Source of the DNA: Streptomyces pactum
GTDB taxonomy: Bacteria; Actinomycetota; Actinomycetes; Streptomycetales; Streptomycetaceae
NCBI RefSeq assembly: GCF_016031615.1
Contig: NZ_JACYXC010000001.1
Span: 6,262,001-6,326,000, forward strand
Direction of reading: 5' to 3'
Length of the DNA: 64,000 nt
The notes below the pieces were generated by a model, which was given only the letters and a program-made list of their open reading frames with translations, did not search any database and was not told the origin of the DNA. The position numbers and the translations under genes were made by a program. Positions 42,971 to 50,995 of the stretch are shown here, piece by piece. How positions within the stretch are numbered: position 1 is the stretch's first letter; each line of letters starts with the position of its first letter.

Positions 42971-43414
42971 ATGGCAACTCCCGAAGAGAACAAGGCCGTT
43001 CTGGAGCGCTACTACGAGGAGTGCCTCAACAAGGGCAATCTGGACGTCATCTACGAGGGCGCCACCGAGGACCACATCAGCCACGGCACCGCGCCGAACG
43101 ACAAGGAGGGCGTGGAGCACCTCAAGGAGTGGGTGCGCCTGCAGCGCGCCTCCTTCCCCGACCTCCACGTCACCGTGGACGACTGGATCCTGGAGGGCAA
43201 CAAGGTCGTCAGCCGGTTCACCGCCCGCGGCACCCACACCGGCGACGACTACGCCGGCGGCCTGATCCCGGCCCGCGGCCGGAAGCTGGAGATCTCCGGC
43301 ATCGTCATCGACGCGTTCGACGACGAGGGCAAGATCTTCGAGAGCTGGTTCTCCATGGACTCCTTCGACCTCGCCCAGCAGCTGGGCGCCTTCGACGCGC
43401 CCCCGGCCGGCTGA
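42971..43414 (+). CDS. SnoaL-like polyketide cyclase / ester cyclase
   Basis: A 147-residue single-domain protein with the SnoaL alpha+beta barrel. ENKAVLERYYEECLNKGNLD opens it, followed by DHISHGT, LHVTVDDWILEGNKVVSRFT and a C-terminal GIVIDAFDDEGKIFESWF. Members act as cyclases, hydroxylases or isomerases on polyketides and related lipids. The ATG at 42971 has GGAAAGGGACCGTC just upstream. Sitting between the PKS subunits and the tailoring SDR/P450, it probably folds or modifies the polyketide product. The catalytic Asp/His cannot be fixed without alignment. Confidence 0.87.
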   Translation: MATPEENKAVLERYYEECLNKGNLDVIYEGATEDHISHGTAPNDKEGVEHLKEWVRLQRASFPDLHVTVDDWILEGNKVVSRFTARGTHTGDDYAGGLIPARGRKLEISGIVIDAFDDEGKIFESWFSMDSFDLAQQLGAFDAPPAG

Positions 43415-43506
43415 GGCCGGCCGGTCCCCGACCCCGGACATCCGCCGGCCGGGCCGCCCCCACCGGGGCGCCCCGGCCGGCCGCCGCACCCAGACAGGAA
43501 GAGCCC

Positions 43507-44394
43507 ATGACGACTCCGTCCCCGGTCCTGATCACCGGCTGCTCCTCCGGCATAGGCCGGGCCACCGCGCTGCGCCTGAACCGGGCCGGCCACCTCGTCT
43601 ACGCCACCGCCCGCCGCCCCGAGACGCTGGCGGACCTGGCCACCGCGGGCATCCGCACCCTGCGGCTGGACGTGACCGACGAGGAGAGCATGCGCGCGGT
43701 GGTCGGCACCGTCGAGGCGGAGCACGGCAGGGTCGGCACCCTGGTCAACAGCGCCGGCTACGCGCTCTCGGGCGTGGTGGAGGCGGCCGGACCGGAGGAG
43801 ATCAGACGGCAGTTCGAGACCAACGTCTTCGGACTGGTCCGGCTCACCCAGCTGGTGCTCCCGGCGATGCGCGCGGCCGGCTCCGGCACCGTCGTCAACA
43901 TCTCCTCCATCTTCGGCCGTTACGCGGTCCCCGGCTCCGGCTACTACAACGCCACCAAGCACGCGGTGGAGGCACTCAGCGACGCGCTGCGCCTGGAGAC
44001 CGCCGCGTTCGGCGTCCGCGTGGTCCTGGTGGAGCCCGGACCGGTCCGCAGCACCGAGTTCGGCACCACCTACGTCGCCAACCTCGGCGACGCCGGCCGT
44101 GACTACGAGGAGTTCAACCGGCAGACCACCGACTACTTCGACGCCATCTACGGCGGCACCCGACGGACGCTGGCGGGCACCTTCGCCATCGACGCCGACG
44201 ACGTGGCGAAACGGATCGAGAAGATCGTCCGCAGCCGGCACCCGCGCGCCCGCCACCCCGTCGGATTCCTCGCCCACAGCACCCTCGCCCTGCGCCGCCT
44301 CGCCCCGGACGTCGTCTTCGACAACCTCTTCGTCCGCCGCCTGTTCCCGGTCCCGCGCAGGCCGCGGTCCCGAACGCAAGGAGAACCCCGATGA
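43507..44394 (+). CDS. Short-chain dehydrogenase/reductase (tailoring)
   Basis: A 295-residue classical/extended SDR. LITGCSSGIGRATALRLNRA binds NAD(P), NISSIFGRYA holds the catalytic Ser, and YYNATKHA the Tyr-x3-Lys pair. The PGPVRSTEF loop and the roughly 60-residue C-terminus beyond the Rossmann fold are typical of SDR oxidoreductases acting on lipophilic alcohols or ketones. The ATG at 43507 follows CAGGAAGAGCCC. Its stop overlaps the P450 ATG by four bases, so the SDR and P450 are made together and probably act in sequence on the PKS product. Confidence 0.9.
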   Translation: MTTPSPVLITGCSSGIGRATALRLNRAGHLVYATARRPETLADLATAGIRTLRLDVTDEESMRAVVGTVEAEHGRVGTLVNSAGYALSGVVEAAGPEEIRRQFETNVFGLVRLTQLVLPAMRAAGSGTVVNISSIFGRYAVPGSGYYNATKHAVEALSDALRLETAAFGVRVVLVEPGPVRSTEFGTTYVANLGDAGRDYEEFNRQTTDYFDAIYGGTRRTLAGTFAIDADDVAKRIEKIVRSRHPRARHPVGFLAHSTLALRRLAPDVVFDNLFVRRLFPVPRRPRSRTQGEPR

Positions 44395-45959
44395 CCTCGA
44401 CGACGACCACGGCCCGCCGCACCGCCCCCGGACCCAGGGGGGTACCGCTGCTGGGCAGCCTGGGCCCGTGGAAGCGGAACACCGCGGAGTTCCTGCTGGG
44501 CCTCCAGCGCGACTACGGCGAGATCGTCCGGATGCAGCTCGGCCCGTTCACCGTCCACCAGGTCAGCGACCCGGACGTGGTCCGCCACGTCCTGGTGGAG
44601 AACAACGGCAACTACGTGCGCGGTCCGCTGTACGAGCAGTTCGGCGTGGTGATGGGCAAGGGCCTGCTGACCACCGACGGCGAGTTCTGGCGCGGCCACC
44701 GCCGCGCGGTGCAGCCGGTGTTCCTCAAGAACGCCGTCAACGACATCATCCCCAACATCATCCGCGCCACCGAGGAGATGCTCCAGGACTGGGAGCGCAA
44801 GGCCGCCGCCGGCCGCCCGGTGGACCTGATGGCCGACATGCTCCGGCTCACCCTGGTCACCCTCAGCCGCTCGCTGTTCGCCTACGACATCCGGCCCGAC
44901 ACCGCCCTGCTGAAGACCATCGTCGACGACGTGGTGGAGGTGATGTTCCGGCGCGGGGTGCCCACCGAGATGCTCCCCTCCTGGGTGCCCACCGAGCGGA
45001 AGCGGAAGATCGCCCGTATCCACCGGGTCTTCGACCGGGTCGTCACCGAGGTGCGCCGGTCCTACGCGCGCACCGGCGAGGGCCCGCTGATCGCCCTGAT
45101 GGAGCAGGCCACCGACCCGGCCACCGGCCGCCCCTGGACCCACCAGCAGATCAAGGACGAGCTGCTGACCGTCTACCTCGCCGGGCACGAGACCACCGCC
45201 GTCGCCCTGTGCTGGACCCTGCTGTCCATCGCCCAGCACCCGCACGTACAGGAGGAGCTGGACGCCGAGCTGGCCACCGTGCTCGGCGGCGCGCTGCCGG
45301 ACGCGGCGAGTGCCGAGCGGCTCACCTACACCAAGATGGTGGTGGACGAGAGCCTGCGCATGCACCCGCCGATCTGGATCTTCCCGCGCGCCGCGGTGGG
45401 TGCCGACACCCTGGGGCCGTACGACATCGAGCCCGGCGCCTCGGTGCTGCTGTCGCCGCTGGTGTCGCACCACAACCCGCGGCACTGGGACAACCCGCTC
45501 GCCTTCGACCCCTACCGCTTCACCCCCGAGGCGATCCGCGAGCGTCCCCGGCTGGCCTACTTCCCGTTCGGCTCCGGGCCGCGGCAGTGCGTGGGGAACT
45601 ACATGGCGCTGCTGGAGCTGAAGCTGATCGTCGCCATGATCAACCAGCGGTTCCGGATCAGCCGGGTGCCGGGCACCTCGCTCCAGTACGGCTCCCCGGT
45701 CATCTCGCTGCGCCCGCTGCAGGACGTGATGGTCTCGGTGGTGCCGCGCGAGCGGGGTGCCGCACCGCGCGCCGCGTCCACCGCCCCGGCGGCGGGGACC
45801 GGTCCGGCCACGGACGGGACCACCCCGGCCGCGGACGGAGCCGCCGGGACGGCGGACGGGTCCGCCGGAGCCGCCGGGACCGCGGGGGAGCAGGGGGCGG
45901 CGGCCCCGGCCGGCGAGGGCGGCGGCACCCCGCCCGCGGGCTGCCCGCACCACCCCTGA
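44391..45959 (+). CDS. Cytochrome P450
   Basis: A 522-residue haem monooxygenase. I-helix AGHETTA, K-helix ESLR (E-x-x-R), and haem loop FPFGSGPRQCVGN (Cys near residue 400) are intact. PGPRGVPLLGSLGPWKRNT at the N-terminus and the sequence around RGHRRAVQPVF resemble bacterial CYP102/CYP4-like fatty-acid-type P450s, consistent with oxidation of a lipid-like substrate; that is inference. After the core (about 465 residues) there is a roughly 55-residue Ala/Gly/Thr-rich tail ending CPHHP. It is the last gene of the PKS operon and is followed by an 18-bp perfect hairpin. The redox partner is not encoded here. Confidence 0.93.
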   Translation: MTSTTTTARRTAPGPRGVPLLGSLGPWKRNTAEFLLGLQRDYGEIVRMQLGPFTVHQVSDPDVVRHVLVENNGNYVRGPLYEQFGVVMGKGLLTTDGEFWRGHRRAVQPVFLKNAVNDIIPNIIRATEEMLQDWERKAAAGRPVDLMADMLRLTLVTLSRSLFAYDIRPDTALLKTIVDDVVEVMFRRGVPTEMLPSWVPTERKRKIARIHRVFDRVVTEVRRSYARTGEGPLIALMEQATDPATGRPWTHQQIKDELLTVYLAGHETTAVALCWTLLSIAQHPHVQEELDAELATVLGGALPDAASAERLTYTKMVVDESLRMHPPIWIFPRAAVGADTLGPYDIEPGASVLLSPLVSHHNPRHWDNPLAFDPYRFTPEAIRERPRLAYFPFGSGPRQCVGNYMALLELKLIVAMINQRFRISRVPGTSLQYGSPVISLRPLQDVMVSVVPRERGAAPRAASTAPAAGTGPATDGTTPAADGAAGTADGSAGAAGTAGEQGAAAPAGEGGGTPPAGCPHHP

Positions 45960-45990
45960 CCACCGCCGGGGGCCACCCCGGACGACCGCC

Positions 45991-46062
45991 CCGGAACCGG
46001 ACCCGGGCCGCCGGCGCCGACCGCCCGGGTCCGGTTCCGGGGCTCGGGCCGTCTTTCGGCCC
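45991..46062 (+). terminator. Strong double hairpin after the P450 gene
   Basis: Perfect 18-base arms CCGGAACCGGACCCGGGC (45991-46008) and GCCCGGGTCCGGTTCCGG (46023-46040) enclose a 14-base loop, 31 bases after the P450 stop. A second hairpin GGGCCG-TCTTT-CGGCCC follows (46046-46062). This marks the end of the PKS transcript. From here to 46374 there are short GGTCCGG repeats and a pyrimidine-rich patch but no gene. Confidence 0.85.
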
Positions 46063-46374
46063 CGGACGGTCCGACCCCGGAGAGGGTCCGGTGCGGGGTC
46101 CGGGTCCGGACGGCTTCGGGGTCCGGGGGCGACCCGGTTTGACATCGGTCGACCGCCGGATGTATCCACGGCGGCCCTGCCGTGATCTGTAGGGGTGAGA
46201 GCCGGGCGCCACCCGGACCGTGGCGTCACCACCCGCACCATCCCCGCCCCCGTCCCTCCTCTTCCCCTCCTCTTCTCCTCCCTGTTTCCGTCCCCTCGCC
46301 GCGTCCCCGCGCTCCGTCACTTCCCCGGAACCCCCGGCACCCCCCGCGCACCACCGACGACAGGAGACCCCCTC

Positions 46375-46500
46375 ATGGATCGCACCCGGACCGGCGACGC
46401 CGTCCCCCGGACCGTCCCCGGGCACGGCTCCGGCGAGCGCCCCGCGACCCACCCGGGCGGCCGTCCCGCGCCCCGCGACCCGGGACACCGAGTCTGTTGA
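46375..46500 (+). CDS. Possible 41-residue ORF
   Basis: ATG 46375 has CAGGAGACCCCC upstream, a plausible ribosome-binding site, and the codons show high GC third positions. The peptide (MDRTRTGDAVPRTVPGHGSG, ending GHRVC) is Arg/Pro/Gly-rich and matches nothing I recognise. It could equally be chance reading of GC-rich intergenic DNA. Confidence 0.3.
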   Translation: MDRTRTGDAVPRTVPGHGSGERPATHPGGRPAPRDPGHRVC

Positions 46501-46557
46501 CCGGGCCATGGCTACTCTCACGGGCGGTGTTGTAGATTGCACCACCGCTTCAGGACG

Positions 46558-46824
46558 ATGAGCACGTCGTATTCGGGCTTCGCCGCCGTGAGGGACATGA
46601 TGGGAACGGACAACGACCGCCAGGAACTGCTGGACCGGCTGGCAGGTGCGGTCGGTCCGGTGCCACCGGACGTGGTGGACGGGGCCAAGGCCCTGTTCGC
46701 CCGGCTCGCCGCGGAGCGCGGTGGCGCGCACGGCACTCCGGCAGGGGTGACGGCCCCCGCGCCCGGGCCGGAGGAGATCCCGGCGGAGGCGGAGGGAAGC
46801 GCGGCGGGCACCGAGGCCCGGTAG
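46558..46824 (+). CDS. Small protein of unknown function
   Basis: From ATG 46558 the frame encodes 88 residues: a folded-looking middle (DNDRQELLDRLAGAVGPVPP, then VVDGAKALFARLAAERGG) that is helical and acidic/amphipathic, then a Pro/Ala/Glu-rich tail. A second start at ATG 46600 (MMGTDNDR) has GAGGGAC before it. I recognise no family. Local sequence before it is less GC-rich, as expected for a promoter. It is convergent with the sigma-factor gene. Confidence 0.45.
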   Translation: MSTSYSGFAAVRDMMGTDNDRQELLDRLAGAVGPVPPDVVDGAKALFARLAAERGGAHGTPAGVTAPAPGPEEIPAEAEGSAAGTEAR

Positions 46825-46861
46825 GGCCGGTGGGCACCGCGGGGAGAGAGCGCCGCCGCCG

Positions 46862-46977
46862 GGTCGGGACGGTCGGCGCGCCCGGTCGGGAGGGGTGCCG
46901 CCGCCTGGTCGGGACGGCCGGCGCACCCGGCAGGAGCGTGGATGCGGCCGCCCGGTCAGGACAGCTGGCGCACCCGC
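46862..46977. repeat. Three imperfect 45-47-bp tandem copies at the 3' end of the sigma gene
   Basis: The motif GGTC(G/A)GGAC(G/A)G(C/T)(C/T)GGCGC(A/G)CCCG occurs at 46862, 46907 and 46954. The third copy is the last codons and stop of the sigma-factor gene, and the other two extend outward into the gap. This looks like tandem duplication of the gene's 3' end followed by drift. Confidence 0.65.
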
Positions 46978-47606
46978 TCCCCCTCCGGGGTCGCGAAGAC
47001 CTGGATGCCGGCGGCCCTGATGCGGGCGGCGAGCGCCGCGTCGCTCCGGGAGACCCGGCCCTGCTTCTTCATCAGCCGCTCCAGATGCGCCAGGCAGCGG
47101 CGGCGCACCGGCCCGATCGAGCCGCGCGGCATGTCCAGCGCCGCGCTCACCTCGGAGTACGGCATCGGCGGCTCCGCGACCAGCAGGCTCAGCAGTGCCT
47201 GGCAGCGGGCCGGCAGCGCGCAGAAGGCGGTCAGCACCTCGTCGTCCCGTTCCCGGGCGAGGGCCATGTGTTCGGGTTGGTCGTCGGCGTCCTGGGCCCG
47301 GTCTAAGACCTCGGCCGGGCCGACCGGGATGTGCCGCTTGGAGCGGGCCAGATGGTTCAGGCTCTCCCGCCGGGCGGCGGTGGAGATCCACTGGGCCAGC
47401 CGGTCCGGTGACCGCAGCCGGTCCAGGTGCTGCACCACGCGCAGCCAGGTCGCCTGGCTCACGTCCCCGCAGTCGGCGGGGCTGAGCCGATGCCCCTTGG
47501 CGATGGCCCAGATGAGCGGTGAATACCGCTCGACGATCCGGTTCCAGCTCTCCTGGTCCCCGTTGAGAGCGCCGTTCACCAGTTCGTCCAGTGCCTGCTC
47601 CGGCAT
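46956..47606 (-). CDS. RNA polymerase sigma factor, sigma-70 family (ECF-like)
   Basis: A 216-residue sigma factor containing only regions 2 and 4. Region 2: WNRIVERYSPLIWAIAKGHR to CGDVSQATWLRVVQHLD, with RLAQWISTAARRESLNHL for promoter melting. Region 4: LPARCQALLSLLVAE and the HTH YSEVSAALDMPRGSIGPVRR. ATG 47606 has GGGGAG upstream. A charged C-terminal extension of about 40 residues (RVSRSDAALAARIRAAGIQ...) follows. No anti-sigma factor is adjacent, so control may come through expression from the AT-rich region shared with the TetR gene. Target promoters are unknown; the hopanoid and PKS operons nearby are candidates only by position. Confidence 0.88.
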   Translation of the reverse strand: MPEQALDELVNGALNGDQESWNRIVERYSPLIWAIAKGHRLSPADCGDVSQATWLRVVQHLDRLRSPDRLAQWISTAARRESLNHLARSKRHIPVGPAEVLDRAQDADDQPEHMALARERDDEVLTAFCALPARCQALLSLLVAEPPMPYSEVSAALDMPRGSIGPVRRRCLAHLERLMKKQGRVSRSDAALAARIRAAGIQVFATPEGERVRQLS

Positions 47607-47919
47607 GATGGTAACTCCCCGCACTCTTGTGCCTGTGCTGTAGCCGAGCAATATGCTTTATTTTTAAATATAACCTGTAGCGACTGCAATAGCTGTTTAC
47701 TATAGGGTGTCTCAAGTCGCGAGTGTCAATGGACCCCGGTGGGGTGGTCCACCATGTGGAGTGGCGCCGGCGACAGTGGAGCGCCGGTCGACCGCCACCG
47801 TCGGCCTGACGAGGGTGAACGTGGGGTGCCGCAGCGGCAGGCGTTCACTAAACGGAATGGTTGTATCGTTGGCCGCGCCGCGTAACCCCGGTCAGCGGGG
47901 TAGTAAGAAGGGGGGATGC
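47607..47919. promoter_or_regulatory. AT-rich divergent control region between sigma factor and TetR genes
   Basis: About 47640-47705 is the most AT-rich stretch in the window (ATATGCTTTATTTTTAAATA, then CTGTTTACTATAGGG). TTTACTATAGG on the plus strand has a -10-like TACTAT. At 47851-47870, AACGGAATGGTTGTATCGTT has AACG/CGTT ends and could be a TetR-type operator. No gene lies within these 313 bases. Confidence 0.5.
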
Positions 47920-48684
47920 GTGTCTTCGGATGATGCGCACACGGCGCCGTTCTCGCGCCGTGAGAGACTTCGGATCGCCACGATCCGTGAGATCAAGGAT
48001 GTGGCGCGGGCGCTGCTGGTCCAGGAGGGCCCGGAGAACGTCACCATCCGTGCCATCGCACGGGAGATGGGCATGACAGCCCCCGCCGTGTACCGCTACT
48101 TCACCAGTCGCGACGCGCTGATCCAGGGTCTGCGTGCCGACATCTTCGCCGAGATGGCCCAGCAGATGGGCTCGGTCATCGGGGCGCTCCCGGCGGAGCA
48201 GCCGGGCCGCCGGCTGATCGCCGCCGCCCGCGGGCTGCGGGCCTGGGCGCTCCGGCACCCGCACGAGTTCGGGCTGGTCCTCGGCCCGTGGGCGCCCGGC
48301 CTGGGCCGCGAGGAGGCCAAGCCGGAGCGCGACATGGGCTGGGTCTTCGGCTCGGTGATCGCCAACTTGATCGAGGAGCTGTGGCGGGTCAAGCCCTACG
48401 ACACGCCCGACGAGGACGAGCTGGATCCGGTCCTGGTGGGCCAGCTGCGGGCGCTGAGCGTGGACCAGAACGTGGACCTGCCGGTCGGCGCCATCGCCAT
48501 CATGCTCCGCTGCTGGGTACGGCTGTACGGACTGATCTGCATGGAGTCGCTGGGGTACATGTCGTTCGCGCTCGCCGACGGGGAGGCGTTCTTCGAACGC
48601 GAGTTGCGGGACCTGTGCACGGTGATGGGCATCGACGACTTCGACCGGTGGCCGGCCGAGGACGCCGTGCTCGACGGCGGGTGA
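47920..48684 (+). CDS. TetR-family transcriptional regulator
   Basis: A 254-residue one-component repressor. The N-terminal HTH is at about residues 18-70 (IKDVARALLVQEGPENVTIR, AIAREMGMTAPAVYRYFTSR). The larger C-terminal part is helical, with a WHG-like HPHEFGLVLGPWAPGL segment in its ligand-binding domain. GTG 47920 has AAGGGGGG close upstream. It diverges from the sigma factor and precedes the hopanoid operon by about 350 bases, so it may control itself, the sigma factor, or the hopanoid genes. A 20-bp palindrome follows its stop. Ligand unknown. Confidence 0.9.
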   Translation: MSSDDAHTAPFSRRERLRIATIREIKDVARALLVQEGPENVTIRAIAREMGMTAPAVYRYFTSRDALIQGLRADIFAEMAQQMGSVIGALPAEQPGRRLIAAARGLRAWALRHPHEFGLVLGPWAPGLGREEAKPERDMGWVFGSVIANLIEELWRVKPYDTPDEDELDPVLVGQLRALSVDQNVDLPVGAIAIMLRCWVRLYGLICMESLGYMSFALADGEAFFERELRDLCTVMGIDDFDRWPAEDAVLDGG

Positions 48685-49039
48685 CCGCCCGCCGCGGCCC
48701 CGGCCGGGGCCGCCCCCCGGCCCGCGCGGGCGCCACGACCGGCGCCGGACGTGGGCAAATGCGCCGGACGTCGCGGGGCCCAGGGCGTAAGCTGGGGCGG
48801 TGCCCATCCGGACCGCGCCGGACCTGAGACCGAGCCGCCCGCCCGGGGCGAGGGGCCGTCCCTCGCAGCCGGGCCGGGGCGGCGTGTCCGCTGCGTACCG
48901 ATCCTGCTCACCGGTGTAGAACGGGGGATGTGACGGCATTGGCTAGACGGCCCACCTCCAGCACTCCCGCAGGGCCCGGTCGCCGGGTCCCGTGCTCCGG
49001 CGCGGTCCTCGCCCCTGTGCCGGGCTGTCCACGGTGAGC
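48685..49039 (+). other. Intergenic region with terminator palindrome, upstream of the hopanoid operon
   Basis: GCGGCCCCGG/CCGGGGCCGC at 48694-48713 is a perfect 20-bp palindrome ten bases after the TetR stop and a likely terminator. About 48890-48930 (TACCGATCCTGCTCACCGGTGTAGAAC) is AT-richer and is the probable hopanoid-operon promoter, with TAGAAC resembling a -10 element. A short ORF from GTG 48930 ends before hpnC and is not supported. Confidence 0.5.
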
Positions 49040-49975
49040 ATGGAGGTAGCGCGCAGCGGGTCCTCTCCCACGTCGCCGGGCCGCCCCGGGCCCCGGGCGC
49101 ACAGCCGGGCCGTACTGGACAAGGCCGCCCACGAGAACTTCCCGGTCGCGCCCTTCTTCCTGCCGCGCGCCTGGCGGGCGGACCTGATGGCCGTCTACGG
49201 CTACGCGCGTCTCGTCGACGACATCGGGGACGGCGACGCCGCACCGGACGGCACCGACGCCGCGCTGCTGGGCCTGGACCCCGGCCGGGCGGCGGACCGG
49301 CTCGCCGTGCTGGACGCCTTCGAGGCCGATCTGCGGCGGGTCTTCACCCTGGGGGCGCACCCCCGCCACCCGCTGCTGCGCGCCCTGGTCCCCACCGTGC
49401 GCCGCCGCGGCCTGACCCCGGAACCGTTCCTCGGACTGATCGAGGCCAACCGCCGGGACCAGCGGGTCCGCCGCTACGCCGATTTCGCGGAGCTGCGCGG
49501 GTACTGCCGGCTCTCCGCCGACCCGGTCGGCCGGCTGGTGCTGGGCATCACCGGGTCCACCACCCCCGAGCGTGTCCGCCGCTCGGACGCGATCTGCACC
49601 GCGCTGCAGATCGTCGAACACCTCCAGGACGTCGCCGAGGACCTCCGCCGGGACCGGATCTACCTGCCCGCCGACGACATGGCGCGCTTCGAGGTGACCG
49701 AGGCGGACCTGGCCGCCCCCACCGCCGGGCCGCGGGTACGCGCCCTGATCGCCTTCCAGGCCCGGCGTGCCGCGGCCCTGCTGGACGAGGGGACCCCTCT
49801 GGTGCACAGCGTGCGCGGCCGGCTCCGGCTGCTGCTCGCCGGATTCGTGGCCGGCGGCCGCGCCGCGCTGGACGCCATCGAGGCGGCGGGCCACGACGTG
49901 CTCGCCGGCCCGCCCAAGCCCACCAAGCCCGGGGTGCTGCGCCAGGCGGGGGCGACACTGCGAAGGAAGGGGTGA
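49040..49975 (+). CDS. hpnC: Squalene synthase HpnC (hydroxysqualene synthase)
   Basis: Converts presqualene diphosphate to hydroxysqualene, the second step from farnesyl diphosphate in the bacterial three-enzyme squalene route. Trans-isoprenyl-synthase fold: the first Asp-rich motif is YGYARLVDDIGDGD, and the second is HLQDVAEDLRRDRIYLP. FPVAPFFLPRAWR is the HpnC N-terminal hallmark. It has 311 residues from ATG 49040; GTG 49034 is an alternative, and neither has a strong ribosome-binding site. It is the first gene of the hopanoid operon, with hpnD starting eight bases after its stop. Confidence 0.93.
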   Translation: MEVARSGSSPTSPGRPGPRAHSRAVLDKAAHENFPVAPFFLPRAWRADLMAVYGYARLVDDIGDGDAAPDGTDAALLGLDPGRAADRLAVLDAFEADLRRVFTLGAHPRHPLLRALVPTVRRRGLTPEPFLGLIEANRRDQRVRRYADFAELRGYCRLSADPVGRLVLGITGSTTPERVRRSDAICTALQIVEHLQDVAEDLRRDRIYLPADDMARFEVTEADLAAPTAGPRVRALIAFQARRAAALLDEGTPLVHSVRGRLRLLLAGFVAGGRAALDAIEAAGHDVLAGPPKPTKPGVLRQAGATLRRKG

Positions 49976-49982
49976 GCCGCCC

Positions 49983-50924
49983 GTGGACGGACGGACGCCG
50001 ATGTCCCCGGCGGTGCTCGCGGCGTACCGCTACTGCGAGGCCGTCACCGGCCACCAGGCCCGTAACTTCGCCTACGGCATCAGACTGCTGCCCGCCGGCA
50101 AGCGCCACGCCATGTCCGCGCTGTACGCCTTCTCCCGCCGGGTGGACGACATCGGCGACGGCAACCTGACCGCCGGGGCCAAGCGGGCCCGGCTGACGGA
50201 GACCAGGGCGCTGCTGGGCCGCATCGCGGACGGCTCGGTCGGCGAGGACCACACCGACCCGGTCGCGGTGGCGCTCGCCGACGCCGCCCGCCGCTACCCC
50301 ATCCCGCTCGGCGGGCTCGACGAGCTGATCGACGGCGTGCTGATGGACGTCACCGGACGGCGCTACGAGACCTGGGAGGACCTGCGGAGCTACTGCCGCT
50401 GTGTGGCCGGCGCCATCGGCCGGCTCTCCCTCGGCGTCTTCGGCACCGTCCCCGGCGCGGCCGACGCCGAGTGCGCGCCCCGGTACGCCGACACCCTGGG
50501 ACTGGCCCTGCAACTCACCAACATCCTGCGGGACATCCGCGAGGACGCGAGGACCGGACGGACCTACCTGCCCGTCGAGGACCTGGCGAAATTCGGCTGC
50601 CCCCCGCTCCTCCGGGACGCCGCCGTGCCGCCCGGCGCCGACTTCACCGGCCTGGTGCAGTTCGAGGTCGGGCGGGCCCGGGCGCTGTTCGCCGAGGGGT
50701 TCGAGCTGCTGCCGATGCTGGACCGGCGCAGCGGGGCCTGTGTGGCCGCGATGGCCGGTATCTACCGCAGACTCCTGGAGCGCATCGCCCGCGACCCGGC
50801 CGCCGTGCTCCGCGGCCGGGTCGCGCTGCCGACGCACCAGAAGGCGTACGTCGCGGTGCGCGGCCTGGCCGGGCTGGACGCCCGGAGCGTCGCCCGCCGC
50901 GACGGGAGGGGACAGCGGCGATGA
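49983..50924 (+). CDS. hpnD: Presqualene diphosphate synthase HpnD
   Basis: Condenses two farnesyl diphosphates to presqualene diphosphate. The 313-residue protein shows ARNFAYGIRLLPAGKRHAMS at its N-terminus, the first Asp motif ALYAFSRRVDDIGDGN, and the second, LTNILRDIREDARTGRTYLP. The RYETWEDLRSYCRCVAGAIG region lines the pocket. GTG 49983 lies just after the hpnC stop with GGAAGGGG upstream; ATG 50001 would shorten it by six residues. Its stop overlaps the start of a 25-codon ORF (ATGA) that runs to hpnE. Confidence 0.95.
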   Translation: MDGRTPMSPAVLAAYRYCEAVTGHQARNFAYGIRLLPAGKRHAMSALYAFSRRVDDIGDGNLTAGAKRARLTETRALLGRIADGSVGEDHTDPVAVALADAARRYPIPLGGLDELIDGVLMDVTGRRYETWEDLRSYCRCVAGAIGRLSLGVFGTVPGAADAECAPRYADTLGLALQLTNILRDIREDARTGRTYLPVEDLAKFGCPPLLRDAAVPPGADFTGLVQFEVGRARALFAEGFELLPMLDRRSGACVAAMAGIYRRLLERIARDPAAVLRGRVALPTHQKAYVAVRGLAGLDARSVARRDGRGQRR

Positions 50925-50995
50925 TCCGGGCATACATGCTCCTGCGGCACGCACCCCGCCGCCCGTCCGCCCCACCGAAGGAGGTGACCGTATGA
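50921..50995 (+). CDS. 24-residue ORF bridging hpnD and hpnE
   Basis: ATG 50921 overlaps the hpnD stop (ATGA), and its TGA (50993-50995) overlaps the hpnE ATG at 50992. The peptide is MIRAYMLLRHAPRRPSAPPK plus EVTV, basic and Pro-rich. Its 3' end contains AAGGAGGTGACC, a full Shine-Dalgarno sequence for hpnE. The two-sided overlap suggests a translational coupler, which may or may not yield a functional peptide. Confidence 0.5.
   Translation: MIRAYMLLRHAPRRPSAPPKEVTV

Noticed and set aside
48930..49037. Short ORF from GTG 48930 (TALARRPTSSTPAG...) just before hpnC
   Set aside because: It ends before hpnC in another frame, with low-complexity Pro/Arg content and no family. The similarity to a leader peptide is not convincing.
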